From assembly GCF_016907545.1 (NCBI RefSeq), contig NZ_JAFBCD010000001.1, forward strand, positions 3,906,001 through 3,970,000: DNA of 64,000 bases. The letters run 5' to 3'. Below are positions 50,423 through 60,107 of the stretch, piece by piece; positions within the stretch are counted from its first letter, which is position 1, and every line of letters starts with the position of its first letter. Under the pieces are notes generated by a model. It made no database searches. It worked only from the letters and a program-made list of their open reading frames with translations, and was not told the origin of the DNA. The position numbers and the translations under genes were made by a program. Origin of the DNA: Paenarthrobacter ilicis (GTDB lineage: Bacteria; Actinomycetota; Actinomycetes; Actinomycetales; Micrococcaceae).

Positions 50423-51730
50423 TCACACGGCGGTGCGGAAGAACAGGGCTGAGACGGAGGCCAAATAGGCCGGGTCCTTCACTCCGCACAGCTCCCTGGC
50501 GGAGTGCATGGACAGCAGCGGAATACCTACGTCCAACGTGCGGATGCCCAAACGGGTGGCCGTCAGCGGGCCGATGGTTGAGCCACACGGAAGATCGTTG
50601 TTGGAAACGAACTCCTGGTAGGGCACTCCGGCCTCATTGCACAGCCTGGCCCAGAACGCTGCTCCGGGGGCATCCGTGGCGTACCGCTGGTTTGCGTTGA
50701 TCTTCAGGAGCGGTCCACCGTTGAGCACCGGCCTGTTGGCGGGATCGTGCCGCTCGGAATAGTTCGGGTGGACAGCGTGGCCCGCGTCCGCGGAAACGCA
50801 GAACGACGCCGCCAAGGCCTGCCGCCGCTGGCTCACCGAAGCGCCAAGGCCGTCGGAGATGCGCACCAGGATGTCCTCAAGGATGGGACCGCAGGCCCCG
50901 GAACGGGAATTGGAGCCGATTTCCTCGTGGTCGAAGGCTGCCAGCACAGCTATGGGGCCGTCCGCGGGAACGTCACCTGCGTGGCTGATCAGGGCCGCCA
51001 GGCCCGCATGCGTGGACGAAAGGTTGTCCAAACGGCCTGAAGCGAAGAACTCACCGTTGGCCCCGAAAACCGCGGGTGCCTGCGTGTCCGCCACCACGAC
51101 GTCGTACCCCCCGATGCGGGAAGCATCAACAGTGGCGCCCTCCACACGTTCGGCGAGCAGGGCCAGCAGGTCCTCCCCGGCCGGATCCCCCTGCCCGAAA
51201 ATGGGGTTCATGTGCTGCTGCTTGGACAACTGCACGCCATTGTCGTTGACCGCGCGATCCAAGTGGATGGCCAACTGCGGGAAGCGGAGAAGTGGACCGG
51301 TGGCCGTGAGGTGCTGCGTGCCATCATGCATCACCAAGCGTCCGGCCAACTGCAGCTCCCGGTCCAGCCAGGAGTTCAGCAGCGGTCCGCCGTACACCTC
51401 GACGCCGGCCTGCAGCCACCCGAACTTACCGGTGGTTGGTTTGGGCTTGAGTTTGAAGGACGGCGAGTCAGTGTGCGCGCCCAGAATGTTGAATCCCGTG
51501 GTGGGACCCGCATTGTCCGGCGTTACCCAGGCAATCAGCGCGCCGTCCCTGATGATGTAAAACCGGCCTGCCCCGGCTTCCCACGCCTGCAGCTCGTCCA
51601 AGGCCGTGAACCCCGCCGCATCCAGCCTGCGGGCTGCCTCATGAACAGCGTGGAAGCTGGAGGGAGACGCCGATACATAGGCGCCCAGGTCCTGAATGTG
51701 GGCAACTGCTGAAGGAGCATTCGAAGGCAT
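50423..51730 (-). CDS. M18-family aminopeptidase
   Basis: The 435-residue zinc enzyme has NILGAHTDSPSFKLKPKPT (first metal His/Asp), AFDHEEIGSNSRSGACGP and the C-terminal SADAGHAVHPNYSERHDP with RVLNGG-type metal loop ending DIGIPLLSMHS. M18 enzymes remove N-terminal acidic residues, among others. The ATG at 51730 is preceded by GAGGG. It is cytosolic. Confidence 0.94.
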   Translation of the reverse strand: MPSNAPSAVAHIQDLGAYVSASPSSFHAVHEAARRLDAAGFTALDELQAWEAGAGRFYIIRDGALIAWVTPDNAGPTTGFNILGAHTDSPSFKLKPKPTTGKFGWLQAGVEVYGGPLLNSWLDRELQLAGRLVMHDGTQHLTATGPLLRFPQLAIHLDRAVNDNGVQLSKQQHMNPIFGQGDPAGEDLLALLAERVEGATVDASRIGGYDVVVADTQAPAVFGANGEFFASGRLDNLSSTHAGLAALISHAGDVPADGPIAVLAAFDHEEIGSNSRSGACGPILEDILVRISDGLGASVSQRRQALAASFCVSADAGHAVHPNYSERHDPANRPVLNGGPLLKINANQRYATDAPGAAFWARLCNEAGVPYQEFVSNNDLPCGSTIGPLTATRLGIRTLDVGIPLLSMHSARELCGVKDPAYLASVSALFFRTAV

Positions 51731-51869
51731 GCCCTCGAGTCTAGCCCCGGGACTTGAGGAGCAGGGCTCATTCCAAGCAATGGTCACTATAGGCAATTTC
51801 ATATGCTTGTAATGCCCGTCACAGTGTGCCACGATGGCTCCAGCACATCATCACGGAAGGTCACCACCC

Positions 51870-52319
51870 ATGAACATTCACCTGAAACCGGTCCGGAAGA
51901 TCCGCATCCACTGGCCCATCCCCCTGGAAACCATGACCCAGTTGGCCGGAGGCAATCTTGCTGCGCTGGAAGAAGACGCCGGAATCGCGTCCCTCCTTCA
52001 GACGCTGGGCGAAAGCCCCGAAGTAGGCGGCTTCGGCAACTACCACCACGTCTTTGAGTCCTCCGCCGGCTTCGAAGGATTCACCGTGGCGGAAGGCGCC
52101 AACCCCACGTTGGGCCGCGTCGGTCAGCGGACCATCTCGCCCACTTTCGTGTTCACCTCCTACTTTGACGACACTTTGGACGACGCAGAAGTCCAGCGAC
52201 TGGTCCAGCGGATCGTGGACATCCACCCCTGGGAGGTACCGGTCATTGAGGTTTCAGGACCGTTGAGCGTCTCCAGCAGCTCCCTGACGTCCGCTGGCCA
52301 GCAGGCGGTGGCCTCGTGA
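51870..52319 (+). CDS. Conserved-type protein with NIF3/CutA-like C-terminal motif
   Basis: The 149-residue protein has LKPVRKIRIHWPIPLET near the start and RIVDIHPWEVPVIEV near its end. The last segment resembles the HPYEEPxxEI motif of NIF3-like and CutA-type dimeric ferredoxin-like folds. It overlaps the cyclase-family gene by four bases (GTGA), so the two products likely work together. GGAAGG lies upstream of the ATG at 51870. Function unknown. Confidence 0.55.
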   Translation: MNIHLKPVRKIRIHWPIPLETMTQLAGGNLAALEEDAGIASLLQTLGESPEVGGFGNYHHVFESSAGFEGFTVAEGANPTLGRVGQRTISPTFVFTSYFDDTLDDAEVQRLVQRIVDIHPWEVPVIEVSGPLSVSSSSLTSAGQQAVAS

Positions 52320-53053
52320 CCACCCTGTGGGAGCAACTCGCTCCGCTCCTCGACAACAAGACCTTCACCGACCTGACCCACGCATTCCATCCCGGCCAAC
52401 CCCACTTCCCTGCCTTCCCGGACGAAACCCGGGAGGCGCTCTTCGACCTGGAGAAGGGCGACGGCTTCACCGCCCACAGGTACTCGATAGTGGGCCAGTG
52501 GGGCACCCACGTCGATCCGCCGTCGCACTTCATTCGTGGTGGGCGGACGCTGGACCAGATACCCGTGGAAGAGATGGTTCTGCCATTGGTGGTGCTCGAC
52601 ATCAGCGGCCGTGTTGAAAACGACGACGACGCCGTCCCCACCATGGCTGATGTCCTCGCCTGGGAAGCACAATACGGTGGGATCCCCGAAGGATCCTTCG
52701 TGGCCCTCCGGACCGGATGGAGCAAGCGCTGGCCCAACCCGGACGCCATGGCGAACAAGGACGACGACGGCCTGAGCCACACGCCCGGATGGTCCCGGGA
52801 AGTCCTGGAGTACCTGCTCGAACAGCGGGGCGCGGCCGCCGTCGGCCACGAACAGACGGATACGGACCCCGGCCTTGCAACGTCCCAGCAGGACTTCAGC
52901 CTGGAAACCTACGTCCTGGCCCGCAACAAGTGGCAGATAGAACTGCTGGCCAACCTCGATTCCCTGCCGGAATCAGGCGCCGTGCTGATCGCCACGTGGG
53001 CCAAGCCCCTGGGCGGCAGCGGATTCCCTGCCAGGGTCTTTGCCATCCACTGA
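52316..53053 (+). CDS. Cyclase-family (kynurenine formamidase-like) hydrolase
   Basis: The 245-residue protein has the cyclase-family HxGTHxDxPxHF motif (VGQWGTHVDPPSHFIRGG), which binds a divalent metal, and an acidic histidine region later (VGHEQTDTDPG). Relatives hydrolyse N-formylkynurenine or isatin; the substrate here is unknown. It is coupled to the 149-residue protein upstream and lies 25 bases before an IclR regulator gene. Confidence 0.85.
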   Translation: MTTLWEQLAPLLDNKTFTDLTHAFHPGQPHFPAFPDETREALFDLEKGDGFTAHRYSIVGQWGTHVDPPSHFIRGGRTLDQIPVEEMVLPLVVLDISGRVENDDDAVPTMADVLAWEAQYGGIPEGSFVALRTGWSKRWPNPDAMANKDDDGLSHTPGWSREVLEYLLEQRGAAAVGHEQTDTDPGLATSQQDFSLETYVLARNKWQIELLANLDSLPESGAVLIATWAKPLGGSGFPARVFAIH

Positions 53054-53078
53054 TTGGGCGGATGGCTAGAATCGATCC

Positions 53079-53879
53079 ATGTCTAAGACCTCCAGCATGG
53101 GCCGCGGCATGATGGCCATCCTCGCCGTCGGAGCCCGTCACGCCTCCGGCCATGCCGGAGGGACCGTGGCCGACGTCGCAGGCCTCTTGGACAAGGACCG
53201 CAGCCAGGTTTCGCGAAGCCTCAAAGGTGCCCAGCAGGCCGGCTTCCTGACGCGATCCGAGCAACGGGAGTACAGCCTGGACTGGTCAATACTGGCCGAC
53301 GCGCAACTGGTGACGGAACAACGCCTCAAAACCAACGGCCTGACCGCCCTTGAAGGACTGGCCGCCGAAACCAGCGAAGCCTGCTTCCTTGGCGTGCTGA
53401 GCGGAAACAGTACAGTCACCATTGCCGAGCAAGTGCCTGCCAGCGCCAACCTCGTAGGGTCCTGGTTGGGCCGCCCCTACCCCGCCTACTGCAGTGACGC
53501 GGGCCAGGCTCTTCTGTGGGATGCCTCGGACGAGGAAGTGCGGAAGATCCTGGAATCGGTGGACTTCGCCAAACACGGACCCAACACCCCGGTGTCCGTG
53601 GACGACTTCCTGGAGAGGCTCCGTGCCGCCCGCGAACGCGGATATTCAATTGTTGATGAGGAGGCCGAGCCGGGCCTCTACTCCCTGGCGGCACCCATCC
53701 GGGACTTCAAAGGCGAAGTAACGGCTGCCTTGCAGATCGTTGGCCCCAAATCGAGGCTGGAACCGCAGCGCGAAAGCCTCGCTGTGGCGCTGCACTCGTG
53801 GAGTGAATGGCTCGAAACCACCGCAGGCGGGCGTGCGGGGCCCACGGAGGGCTTGCCCGGTTCCGTCGGGAACAGTTAG
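53079..53879 (+). CDS. IclR-family transcriptional regulator
   Basis: The 266-residue regulator has an N-terminal wHTH (TVADVAGLLDKDRSQVSRSL) and an IclR effector domain with TAYCSDAGQALLWDASDEE-type sequence and YSIVDEEAEPGLYSLAAPI. It follows the cyclase operon directly and could govern it. It is convergent with a second IclR gene, with four bases of overlap at the stops. Confidence 0.9.
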   Translation: MSKTSSMGRGMMAILAVGARHASGHAGGTVADVAGLLDKDRSQVSRSLKGAQQAGFLTRSEQREYSLDWSILADAQLVTEQRLKTNGLTALEGLAAETSEACFLGVLSGNSTVTIAEQVPASANLVGSWLGRPYPAYCSDAGQALLWDASDEEVRKILESVDFAKHGPNTPVSVDDFLERLRAARERGYSIVDEEAEPGLYSLAAPIRDFKGEVTAALQIVGPKSRLEPQRESLAVALHSWSEWLETTAGGRAGPTEGLPGSVGNS

Positions 53880-54640
53880 GCCTGGGGCGTCCTGCCCAGT
53901 CGTTGCGCGGCCGAATGAAGAACCGGGGCGATCTCCGGAGTGCCGTTTTCCACCTGTGATCGGCTCCCCAGCACGCTGAGGGCTCCCAGGATCTTCCCGT
54001 CTGCCGAGCGGACAGGGACAGCCAGTTCCCACACATCGTGCTCAAACTCCTCCGCGGCAACAACAACTCCGCCGGGCTTGTCCCGCACCATCAGATCCAT
54101 GACTTCCGCCGCGGAATGCGCCGCAGCGGGACCACCGGTGCCAATAAAGTTCACGCCATGGAGCAAGGATTCAAGGTCCTCGGGGGTGTGGTCCCAAAGC
54201 AGGGCCCGCCCGGCTCCCGTGCACCATACAGGCGTGACCATGCCGGGCTTCGCAAAGCCACCCAGCACTGAGTTATTTGTTGAGGACCGCAGCAAAAGGA
54301 CACGGACACCCTGCCGCACGGAGAGCCGGGACCTCAGGCCCAGGCTTGAGACCAGCTCTTCTAGCTCTGCCCGGGATTCCTGGACCCAGCCAACGTTGAG
54401 GGAGGCGGCCAGGCTGAAGAAACCCGGTCCTGCGCGGAAGGGGCCGCGGTCCACCCTTTCCAGCAATCCCAAGTCACACAGTTCCTGCGCCAGGCGTGAG
54501 ACGCGGCTCTGCTCCATGTCCAGCTCGGCGGCCAGCTGGGAGACTCCCAGCAGCTGGCGGCCCTGTTTTTCGCGGTCAGTAACCAGCCGGACCAGGCGCA
54601 GGCCTTGCGCCAAAGACGAAGCTTCCGGAGACACCTCCAC
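53876..54640 (-). CDS. IclR-family transcriptional regulator of the racemase/permease unit
   Basis: The 254-residue regulator has an N-terminal wHTH (VSQLAAELDMEQSRVSRLAQ) and effector domain (WCTGAGRALLWDHTPEDL; GVVVAAEEFEHDVWELAVPV). I chose the GTG at 54640, with AAGGAG seven bases upstream. It lies 35 bases downstream of the racemase gene on the same strand, so it joins a permease-racemase-IclR group. Confidence 0.88.
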   Translation of the reverse strand: MEVSPEASSLAQGLRLVRLVTDREKQGRQLLGVSQLAAELDMEQSRVSRLAQELCDLGLLERVDRGPFRAGPGFFSLAASLNVGWVQESRAELEELVSSLGLRSRLSVRQGVRVLLLRSSTNNSVLGGFAKPGMVTPVWCTGAGRALLWDHTPEDLESLLHGVNFIGTGGPAAAHSAAEVMDLMVRDKPGGVVVAAEEFEHDVWELAVPVRSADGKILGALSVLGSRSQVENGTPEIAPVLHSAAQRLGRTPQA

Positions 54641-54675
54641 TGATCCGCTCCTTCCACCAAGCACTCACGCCATTC

Positions 54676-55830
54676 TCACACGTGCACATCCGCCCTGAGG
54701 ACACGGGAGTCCCTGGCCCACACCGTGTACAGGTCCGCGAGTATTCCTGCATTGGCGGACTCGAGCTCGGCCGCGGTGATTTCCGCATCATTCTGACGCC
54801 CAAAGAGCACCACCTCATCTCCGGGGTTCACATCGTTGATCCCGGAAACGTTGACGACCATGGAATTCATGGAAATGGCATCCACCACCGGAGCCCGCTG
54901 CCCCCGGACCAGGACAGTTCCGCCCCTGCCCAAGGCCCGCCGGTACCCGTCGCCGTAGCCCACGGTCACGGTGGCCAGCCTGGAGTCCACCGCCAGCGTA
55001 TGGGTATGGCCGTAACCCACCTTGGTCCCGGCCGGATACCGGTTGACGGATCCGATCCGGGCCTTGAACGCCAGGCACCGCTCGAATCCGGTGTGCTTCG
55101 GGTCCGAGTCGCCATAGAGCACAGCACCCGCGCGCACCATGTCCAGCCACGAGTCCTGGACGTTGAGCGCTGCGAAAGAGTTTGCGGCGTGCAGCAACAC
55201 CTTCCTGCGGTCCACGTTGGCCGCGCGGAGAATTGCGGTCGCCTCTGACCTGAACCGCCGGAGCCCACTGTGGATATGCTCCGGGTCATCCAGGGGGAAA
55301 TGAGTCATGATGCCGGCGAGTTCCAAACCTGGATGGCCCACGATTCCTGCCGCGCAGGCCCGGCCCAAGGACGACGAGACATCCAGGCTGTGCCGGCTGA
55401 TTCCGGACGAGTTGATGTCCAGGTGGACGCGCAGCCTTCGCCCCGCCCCGGAGGCTATCCGACTCATTTCCCAGGCGCTCTGCGGATCGGCAACCAGCTC
55501 CTCGATCATATGGGGGAGGCCTGCGTGCACCTCCTGCGGTGCCGCTGCCCGGACCCGCAGGAGCCGGCCCGCGAATCCGTGCTTGCGGGCCAAACCGGCT
55601 TCAGCGTTGGTTCCAACCCCTATGAAGGGAACACCCGCAGCCACCAGGGACGGCAGCAGCATGTCCGCTCCATGCCCGTACGCATCGGACTTGATCACCG
55701 CACACAACAGGGCGCGGCCGTCCAGCATGCCCTGCACAGCCTGCACATTCCGGCCAAAAGCGGAGCCATCGATCTCCAGCCAGCTCGGAAGGCCTGCCGT
55801 GACCGCATGCTTGGTGTCACTCAAGGTCAT
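54676..55830 (-). CDS. PLP-dependent amino acid racemase, alanine racemase fold (possibly broad-spectrum)
   Basis: The 384-residue fold-type III PLP enzyme has the lysine motif LLCAVIKSDAYGHGADM, the GYGHTHTLAV region with the catalytic-type tyrosine, and VTVGYGDGYRRALG. Two places differ from standard alanine racemase: the DxGMxR motif is LDINSSGISRHSLD, and the usual MDQ is MNSMVVNV. Both resemble what I recall of broad-spectrum racemases. It sits downstream of an amino acid permease and opposite a homoserine-degrading set, so an L/D-homoserine role is possible. GAGGAA lies six bases from ATG 55830. Confidence 0.85.
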   Translation of the reverse strand: MTLSDTKHAVTAGLPSWLEIDGSAFGRNVQAVQGMLDGRALLCAVIKSDAYGHGADMLLPSLVAAGVPFIGVGTNAEAGLARKHGFAGRLLRVRAAAPQEVHAGLPHMIEELVADPQSAWEMSRIASGAGRRLRVHLDINSSGISRHSLDVSSSLGRACAAGIVGHPGLELAGIMTHFPLDDPEHIHSGLRRFRSEATAILRAANVDRRKVLLHAANSFAALNVQDSWLDMVRAGAVLYGDSDPKHTGFERCLAFKARIGSVNRYPAGTKVGYGHTHTLAVDSRLATVTVGYGDGYRRALGRGGTVLVRGQRAPVVDAISMNSMVVNVSGINDVNPGDEVVLFGRQNDAEITAAELESANAGILADLYTVWARDSRVLRADVHV

Positions 55831-55848
55831 CCCGGTTCCTCGGATAAG

Positions 55849-55883
55849 GCAGCACGGCCGGACATGGTGCCCGGCCGTGCTGC
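55849..55883. terminator. Hairpin between permease and racemase genes
   Basis: A perfect 13-bp stem (55849-55861 with 55871-55883). It may end the permease transcript, or act as an attenuator or an mRNA stabiliser if the two genes are co-transcribed. Confidence 0.72.
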
Positions 55884-55912
55884 TGGTATACGTACACCTC
55901 AATGGTTTTACG

Positions 55913-57355
55913 TCAGCGTGAACGCTTCGCCTTGGCTTTCGCCCCGTAACGGAAGTGGAAGAACAGGTAGCAGGCCGCCACGAACGGAATACCGAAGTAC
56001 AAGGCAGCAATCTGCGTTGGGTCAAAGGCAATGCCTACCAGGGACACCAGGCACAGGGCGAAAGCGAGGACCGGCACCACCGGGAAGAACGGAGCTTTGT
56101 AGCTGAGATCGGACAGCCGTCCACCGTTGCGGATGAACGCCCTGCGGTGGAAGAAGTGGGAGGCCGTAATGGACATCCAGACACCCACCACCGCGAAACC
56201 GGCGATGGAAACCAGGGCAAGGTAGACGGTCTCAGGGGCCGCAACACTGCTGACCAAGGAAGCCAATCCGCCCACCATGCTCACGGACAGCGCCACCAAG
56301 GGAATGCCCCGGCGGGTCAGGCGCTTGAGGGCCCTGGGGCCCTGGCCTTCATCGGCCAGTGAATAAAGCATGCGTGCGCAGGAGAACAGCCCACTGTTGC
56401 CGGCGGATAGCAGGGCCGTGATGATGACGAAGTTCATGATGTCCGCCGCGAAGGGGATACCTACCGAGGAGAAAACGGTGACGAAGGGGCTCTCGTCCAG
56501 CCCCACTTGGTCATAGGGAACGGTGGCCGCAATGACGGCGATGGCGCCTACAAAGAAGATCAGGAGCCGGATCACAGTGCTGCGCATGGCCTTGGGGATG
56601 TTCTTTGCAGGGTCTTTGGTCTCGCCGGCCGCAACACCAATCAACTCTGAGCCGGAGAAGGCATAGAACACCGCGAGAGCCGTGACGAGTACCCCTGTGA
56701 AGCCGTTGGGGAAGAGCCCGCCGGAGGTGGTGAAGTTCTCCAGGAGGAATGGGTGGTTGGTGGACCCGGATAGCGGATGGAAGCCCAACAAGGCGGCACC
56801 GCCAAACACGATCAGCGCAATGATGGCACCCACCTTCACGATGGAGAACCAGAACTCGGATTCACCGAAGAACTTGGAAGAGAAGGCATTCAAGCCAAAA
56901 AGAACCGCCGCGAAGATGAGGCACCAAACCCAGACCTCGACGTCGGGGAACCAGCGCTGCATCAGGAGTCCGGAGGCGGTGAACTCGGACCCGATGGCCA
57001 CGGCCCAGCAGAGCCAGTAGAGCCAGGCAGTGGCGAAACCGGTGGCAGGGCCGATGGATCGGGACGCGTAGATGTGGAATGCCCCTGACACGGGGTAGGC
57101 GATTGCCAGCTCCCCCAAGCAGGCCATCACGAGGTACACCACGAAGGCGCCAATCAGGTAGGCGATCACTGCACCCAGGGGACCGGCCTGGGAAATGGTG
57201 TATCCGGAACTCAGGAACAGGCCGGATCCGATCACACCACCCATCGCGATCATGATGAGGTGCCGTGGGCCCATTGAGCGGCGAAGCCCGGCCTCAGCTT
57301 CGGCAGCCGTGGCCGTGGGCGGATTGTCCAGTTGCAGGGGTGTTGAAGATTCCAT
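55913..57355 (-). CDS. Amino acid permease (APC family)
   Basis: The 480-residue protein has about 12 helices and the amino acid permease opening MGPRHLIMIAMGGVIGSGLF, then helix 6 motif FYAFSGSELIGVAAGETKDP. It is a likely proton-coupled importer. It lies divergent to the homoserine-type operon across a 286-base promoter, so its likely cargo is the substrate that operon degrades. GGAG precedes the ATG at 57355. Confidence 0.9.
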   Translation of the reverse strand: MESSTPLQLDNPPTATAAEAEAGLRRSMGPRHLIMIAMGGVIGSGLFLSSGYTISQAGPLGAVIAYLIGAFVVYLVMACLGELAIAYPVSGAFHIYASRSIGPATGFATAWLYWLCWAVAIGSEFTASGLLMQRWFPDVEVWVWCLIFAAVLFGLNAFSSKFFGESEFWFSIVKVGAIIALIVFGGAALLGFHPLSGSTNHPFLLENFTTSGGLFPNGFTGVLVTALAVFYAFSGSELIGVAAGETKDPAKNIPKAMRSTVIRLLIFFVGAIAVIAATVPYDQVGLDESPFVTVFSSVGIPFAADIMNFVIITALLSAGNSGLFSCARMLYSLADEGQGPRALKRLTRRGIPLVALSVSMVGGLASLVSSVAAPETVYLALVSIAGFAVVGVWMSITASHFFHRRAFIRNGGRLSDLSYKAPFFPVVPVLAFALCLVSLVGIAFDPTQIAALYFGIPFVAACYLFFHFRYGAKAKAKRSR

Positions 57356-57641
57356 GTGGTGTCTCCGGTAAGTGGCAGATGCGGAAGGTACGCCTTGGGA
57401 CATCCGGGGGTGAGGGTGCCGGGGATGGCGTCTGTAGTGACGAAGGTAACACAGAAATCGCTCCAGTAGTCATTAAATGCATTTGTTCATGCACATGATG
57501 CACGCAGGCTCGGAAACTGGGCCTGAACACAACGGCAGCCGAATGGTCGATCTGCCCACGGATTAGGGCAGAACAACATGGTGGGACGGACAGGGGGCTG
57601 CCACAAGATTGAACCATCCACCCCATCCATGAAGGAGAACC
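57356..57641. promoter_or_regulatory. Divergent promoter of the amino-acid catabolic locus
   Basis: This 286-base gap separates the permease (minus) and the homoserine dehydrogenase gene (plus). A ten-base palindrome AAATGCATTT at 57475-57484 is followed by TTCATGCACATGATG at 57486-57500. A similar sequence (ATCATGCACAAAATG) lies upstream of the other permease at 50334-50348. These are candidates for an IclR or Lrp operator. Confidence 0.4.
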
Positions 57642-58688
57642 ATGAAGACCTATGACCTCGCATTGATCGGTTTCGGCGGCGTCAACCGCACCCTGGCCGA
57701 ACTCATTGCCACCCGGGGCAAGGAACTCTCCAGCGAACTGGGTTTTGGCCTCCGCGTAGTGGCCATCACCGATCTTCGCCTGGGTTCGCTGGTGCAGGCC
57801 GACGGAATCGATCTTCCACTGGTGCTTGGTCTGGGCCAGGGCCAGACGTTTGCGGACCATGGCGGTTCGGAGGACACCAACAATGAGTCAGTGATCCGCA
57901 CCTGCACGGCTGACATCGTGTGTGAAGCAACGTTCACCAACCCTGAAGACGGGGAGCCTGCTGTATCCCACGTCCGCTGGGCACTGGAATCAGGCAAGAG
58001 CGTATGCACCACCAATAAGGGGCCGGTGGCACTGCAGGGGCCTGAGCTGTCGGCATTGGCCGAGATGAATGGCGTGCACTTCGAATTCGAAGGCGCCGTG
58101 ATGAGCGGAACCCCGGTGATCCGGCTCGCCAGGAAGATGTTCTCCGGACTGAAAATCAGCGGTTTCGAAGGCATCCTCAACGGAACCAGCAACTACGTGC
58201 TTGGCCGTATGGAATCCGGGATGGACCTGGAAGATGCCATCAAGGAAGCGCAGGATCTGGGCTACGCGGAGGCCAACCCGGCCGCCGATATTGAGGGCTA
58301 CGATGTTCGCCTCAAGGTCCTGATCCTCGCCAACCAGCTTCTGGGGGCAGGCATCTCCCTGCAGGACGTCAGCTGCGAAGGCATCTCCTCCGTCACCCGC
58401 AGGGCTATCGAGGATGCCGCCCGCCAAGGGCTGCGTTGGAAGCTGGTGGGCGCCGCGCGCATCACGCCAAGCGGCTCCGTCATCGCGAGCGTCAAACCCG
58501 TGGCACTGCCCCTGGACCATGGCCTGGCAGGAATATCCGGCGCCACCAACGCAGTCTCCTTCACCACCGACCTCCTGGGACCGGTCACGGTGTCCGGACC
58601 GGGTGCCGGACGCGTGGAGACCGCCTACGCCCTGCTTTCGGACATCATTGCCATGCACGCTGCATCAAAGGTGGCCTCCCATGCTTAA
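57642..58688 (+). CDS. Homoserine dehydrogenase (no ACT domain)
   Basis: The 348-residue enzyme has the NAD(P)-binding start [16 protein letters not shown], the CTTNKGPVA segment and the HSDH catalytic region: [14 protein letters not shown], and [20 protein letters not shown] with the conserved Asp and Lys. It oxidises or forms homoserine/aspartate 4-semialdehyde. It is shorter than biosynthetic forms with a regulatory ACT domain. The next two genes encode an aldehyde dehydrogenase and aspartase, which makes a degradative direction likely: homoserine to aspartate semialdehyde, to aspartate, to fumarate. Confidence 0.91.
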   Translation: MKTYDLALIGFGGVNRTLAELIATRGKELSSELGFGLRVVAITDLRLGSLVQADGIDLPLVLGLGQGQTFADHGGSEDTNNESVIRTCTADIVCEATFTNPEDGEPAVSHVRWALESGKSVCTTNKGPVALQGPELSALAEMNGVHFEFEGAVMSGTPVIRLARKMFSGLKISGFEGILNGTSNYVLGRMESGMDLEDAIKEAQDLGYAEANPAADIEGYDVRLKVLILANQLLGAGISLQDVSCEGISSVTRRAIEDAARQGLRWKLVGAARITPSGSVIASVKPVALPLDHGLAGISGATNAVSFTTDLLGPVTVSGPGAGRVETAYALLSDIIAMHAASKVASHA

Positions 58689-60096
58689 GGCAACAGGTAC
58701 CGCGACGGAATCTCCGTCCCTTCCGGCCTTCCAGAATGTCACCAGCCCCTACGACCACAGCGTGGTGGGTGCTGTCCCCCTGACCGACGAGGCGAATGTT
58801 GACGCCGTCCTGGAAGCCGCTCGTGCGGGAGCCCGTGTGGCTGCCGGCCTTTCCCGGCACGCCCGGGCAGAGATTCTGGACAGGGCCGCCGCCTTGATGG
58901 AAGAACGGCGGGACACCTTTGCCGGGACAATCGTTGCCGAAGCCGGCAAGACCATCCGGCAGGCACGCAAGGAGGTCCTGCGCGCCGTCAACACCCTGCG
59001 GCTGTCCGCGGCCGAAGCGCGTCGCAGCGCCGGGGAGGTCATCCCTTTCGATGCCTACCAGGGCTCTGAAAACCGGACAGGATGGTTCACCCGGGAGCCA
59101 CTGGGAATGATCCTGGCGATCACGCCCTTCAACGATCCCCTCAACCTTGTGGCCCACAAGATCGGACCGGCTATTGCGGGCGGAAACGCCGTCATCCTCA
59201 AGCCCTCCGCCCTTACCCCCTTGTCAGCCCAGCTGCTCACTGAAGTCCTGATGGAAGCCGGCCTGCCCCACAACGTGCTCACCGTGGTCCACGGCGGCCG
59301 CGGGATCGCAGGACACATCATTGCTGCACGGGATGTCCGCATGGTGTCCTTCACTGGCGGCTTTTCCACCGGCGAAAGCATCGCGAAGACGGCGGGCCTC
59401 AAAAGGCTGTCCATGGATCTGGGCGGAAACGCGCCGGTGATCATCATGGGCGATGCAGATCTTCAGGAGGCGGCAGCGTCCTGCGTATCCGGAGCGTTCT
59501 GGGCAGCCGGCCAGAACTGCGTGGGCGTTCAAAGAATCCTGGTGGACAAGGAAGTATACGGCCGGTTCAAGGAACTGTTCCTCGCTGGGACCAGGGCGTT
59601 GGTGGCCGGCGACCCCTCGGACGAAACAACTGACGTGGGTCCCATGATCAGCGCCTCCGCCCTGGAAGAAGTGCGCACCAAGATCGATCTCGCGGTGAAC
59701 GCGGGAGCCGTCATTCTCGCGGGGAACCAGGTGCAGGGAAACGTCCTGCACCCAACAGTCCTGGAAGACGTCCCGGAAGACAGCCGCTTGTGGGCAGAGG
59801 AAGTGTTCGGCCCCGTGGTGATGCTGCGTCCGGTGGACGGCCTCGGCGAAGCCATAGAGGTTGCCAACTCGATTGACTTCAGTCTCCACGCCGGGATCTT
59901 CACAGCCTCGCTGGGCCAGGCCATGGAAGCAGCCCGCAGGATCCAGGCCGGCGGCGTCATGATCAATGATTCCTCCGACTACCGGTTCGACGGCATGCCC
60001 TTCGGAGGTTCCAAGTACGGAAGCATGGGGCGTGAGGGAGTCCGCTTCGCCTACGAAGAAATGACCCAACCCAAAGTCATCTGCATCAATAACTGA
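58681..60096 (+). CDS. NAD(P)-dependent aldehyde dehydrogenase
   Basis: The 471-residue enzyme has the ALDH motifs [19 protein letters not shown], the catalytic cysteine in [15 protein letters not shown] and the C-terminal [20 protein letters not shown]. The usual catalytic-base motif ELGGK is DLGGN ([11 protein letters not shown]), so the glutamate is an aspartate. It overlaps the homoserine dehydrogenase gene by eight bases. The likely role is oxidation of aspartate 4-semialdehyde to aspartate, inferred from neighbours. Confidence 0.88.
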   Translation: MLKATGTATESPSLPAFQNVTSPYDHSVVGAVPLTDEANVDAVLEAARAGARVAAGLSRHARAEILDRAAALMEERRDTFAGTIVAEAGKTIRQARKEVLRAVNTLRLSAAEARRSAGEVIPFDAYQGSENRTGWFTREPLGMILAITPFNDPLNLVAHKIGPAIAGGNAVILKPSALTPLSAQLLTEVLMEAGLPHNVLTVVHGGRGIAGHIIAARDVRMVSFTGGFSTGESIAKTAGLKRLSMDLGGNAPVIIMGDADLQEAAASCVSGAFWAAGQNCVGVQRILVDKEVYGRFKELFLAGTRALVAGDPSDETTDVGPMISASALEEVRTKIDLAVNAGAVILAGNQVQGNVLHPTVLEDVPEDSRLWAEEVFGPVVMLRPVDGLGEAIEVANSIDFSLHAGIFTASLGQAMEAARRIQAGGVMINDSSDYRFDGMPFGGSKYGSMGREGVRFAYEEMTQPKVICINN

Positions 60097-60107
60097 GGAC
60101 ATGGATC

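Noticed and set aside
57642..58688. Homoserine dehydrogenase as a normal threonine/methionine biosynthesis gene
   Set aside because: It lacks an ACT domain and sits with aldehyde dehydrogenase and aspartase instead of thrB/thrC. A biosynthetic role is not excluded but is less likely.
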